A stretch of DNA of 8,009 bases from positions 1 to 8,009 of the forward strand of contig JAUXXN010000053.1 of assembly GCA_030684755.1 (NCBI GenBank), in the 5' to 3' direction. Shown piece after piece: positions 7,521-8,009 of the stretch; position 1 is the first letter of the stretch, and each line of letters starts with the position of its first letter. The notes under the pieces were generated by a model. It had not been told where the DNA came from. It did not search any database and worked only from the letters and a program-made list of their open reading frames with translations. The stretch comes from Hydrogenophaga sp. Its GTDB lineage: Bacteria; Pseudomonadota; Gammaproteobacteria; Burkholderiales; Burkholderiaceae_C. A program made the position numbers and the translations under genes.

Positions 7521-8009
7521 ATGACACCTCCCACCGTTCCCCGCCACATCCTGCCCGTGCTGGTACTCGCGCAGTTTGCGGGCACTTCGCTGTGGTTCGC
7601 GGTCAACGCCGTGATGCCCGACTTGCAGCGCGAACTGGGCTGGCCCGCCACCGCCGTGGGGCCGCTCACGTCGGCGCTGCAATTCGGCTTTATTGTGGGC
7701 ACGCTGGTGTTTGCCCTGCTCGCCATTGCCGACCGCTTTGCCCCGCGCCGGGTGTTTTTGTTTTGCGCATTGGCGGGCGCGGCCTGCACCGTGGGCGCGT
7801 GGGCCACCGTGACGCACTATGAAACCCTGCTGGTGTGGCGTTTTCTCACCGGCGTGTTTCTGGCGGGCATCTACCCGGTGGGCATGAAGATTGCCGCCCA
7901 GTGGTACAACCGGCCCGGCGGTAGCGGCCTGGGTGCGGCGCTGGGTTTGCTGATTGGTGCGCTGGTGCTCGGCTCAGCCAGTGCGCACGCACTGCGTGCC
8001 ATGAGCGGC
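7521..8009 (+). CDS. Major facilitator superfamily transporter, 5' part (runs off window end)
   Basis: The open frame from ATG 7521 reaches the window end without a stop: 163 residues, the first five or so membrane segments of a usually 12-segment inner-membrane transporter. Hydrophobic stretches lie at about 10-31, 49-69, 78-97, 103-126 and 137-155. ADRFAPRR (70-77) between segments 2 and 3 matches the MFS loop motif, and RFLTGVFLAG (107-116) in segment 4 matches the conserved Arg/Gly motif. The start is chosen because the next in-frame ATG (codon 32) would remove the first segment; the ribosome binding site is weak (AAG about 8 bases upstream). The substrate cannot be told. It appears to be ordinary chromosomal sequence beyond the defence cluster, with no functional link to it. 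Confidence 0.88.
   Translation, partial: MTPPTVPRHILPVLVLAQFAGTSLWFAVNAVMPDLQRELGWPATAVGPLTSALQFGFIVGTLVFALLAIADRFAPRRVFLFCALAGAACTVGAWATVTHYETLLVWRFLTGVFLAGIYPVGMKIAAQWYNRPGGSGLGAALGLLIGALVLGSASAHALRAMSG

Overview
The window looks like a chromosomal segment of a GC-rich betaproteobacterium, most likely Burkholderiales and plausibly Comamonadaceae-like. This rests on the housekeeping tgt protein, the strong G/C bias at third codon positions and the overall base composition. The genus is not determinable from this stretch. It opens inside a housekeeping gene and closes inside a transporter gene, with a compact cluster of defence-type genes between them.

Layout. (1) 1-501, + strand: 3' part of tgt (queuine tRNA-ribosyltransferase), ended by a clear intrinsic terminator that overlaps its stop codon. 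(2) 557-6590, + strand: three genes packed head to tail. They encode an AAA+ ATPase with a C-terminal DUF4143 nuclease-like domain, a type III-like restriction helicase/nuclease (Res), and a beta-class DNA methyltransferase (Mod). The first junction is a 4-base ATGA overlap and the second a 1-base TGATG overlap, so they are almost certainly one operon with coupled translation. A 37-base interrupted inverted repeat sits between the tgt terminator and the first start codon and is the candidate promoter/operator. (3) 6610-7358, - strand, convergent with mod: a two-gene HepT (HEPN RNase toxin) / MntA (minimal nucleotidyltransferase antitoxin) module, also joined by an ATGA overlap. (4) 7521-8009, + strand: the first 163 codons of a major facilitator superfamily transporter, cut by the window end.

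How it works together. Mod should methylate a specific DNA site. Res, which has complete helicase motifs and a PD-(D/E)XK nuclease motif, should cut unmodified DNA after ATP-driven translocation or signalling. The ATPase is not part of a classical type III system. Its tight coupling to res, and its own intact ATPase and PD-(D/E)XK-like residues, make it a candidate third component. The middle of mod, which holds the target-recognition domain, has visibly lower GC and different codon choice from its flanks, suggesting a specificity swap. The HepT/MntA pair next door is a toxin-antitoxin module of the kind often found beside restriction systems.

The most interesting unit is the three-gene ATPase-res-mod operon. 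Restriction-modification and HepT/MntA are known systems. What may be under-described is the DUF4143 ATPase as an integral partner, together with the reversed res-then-mod order and the roughly 270-residue C-terminal extension on Mod. No RNA genes, insertion sequences or CRISPR repeats were seen.
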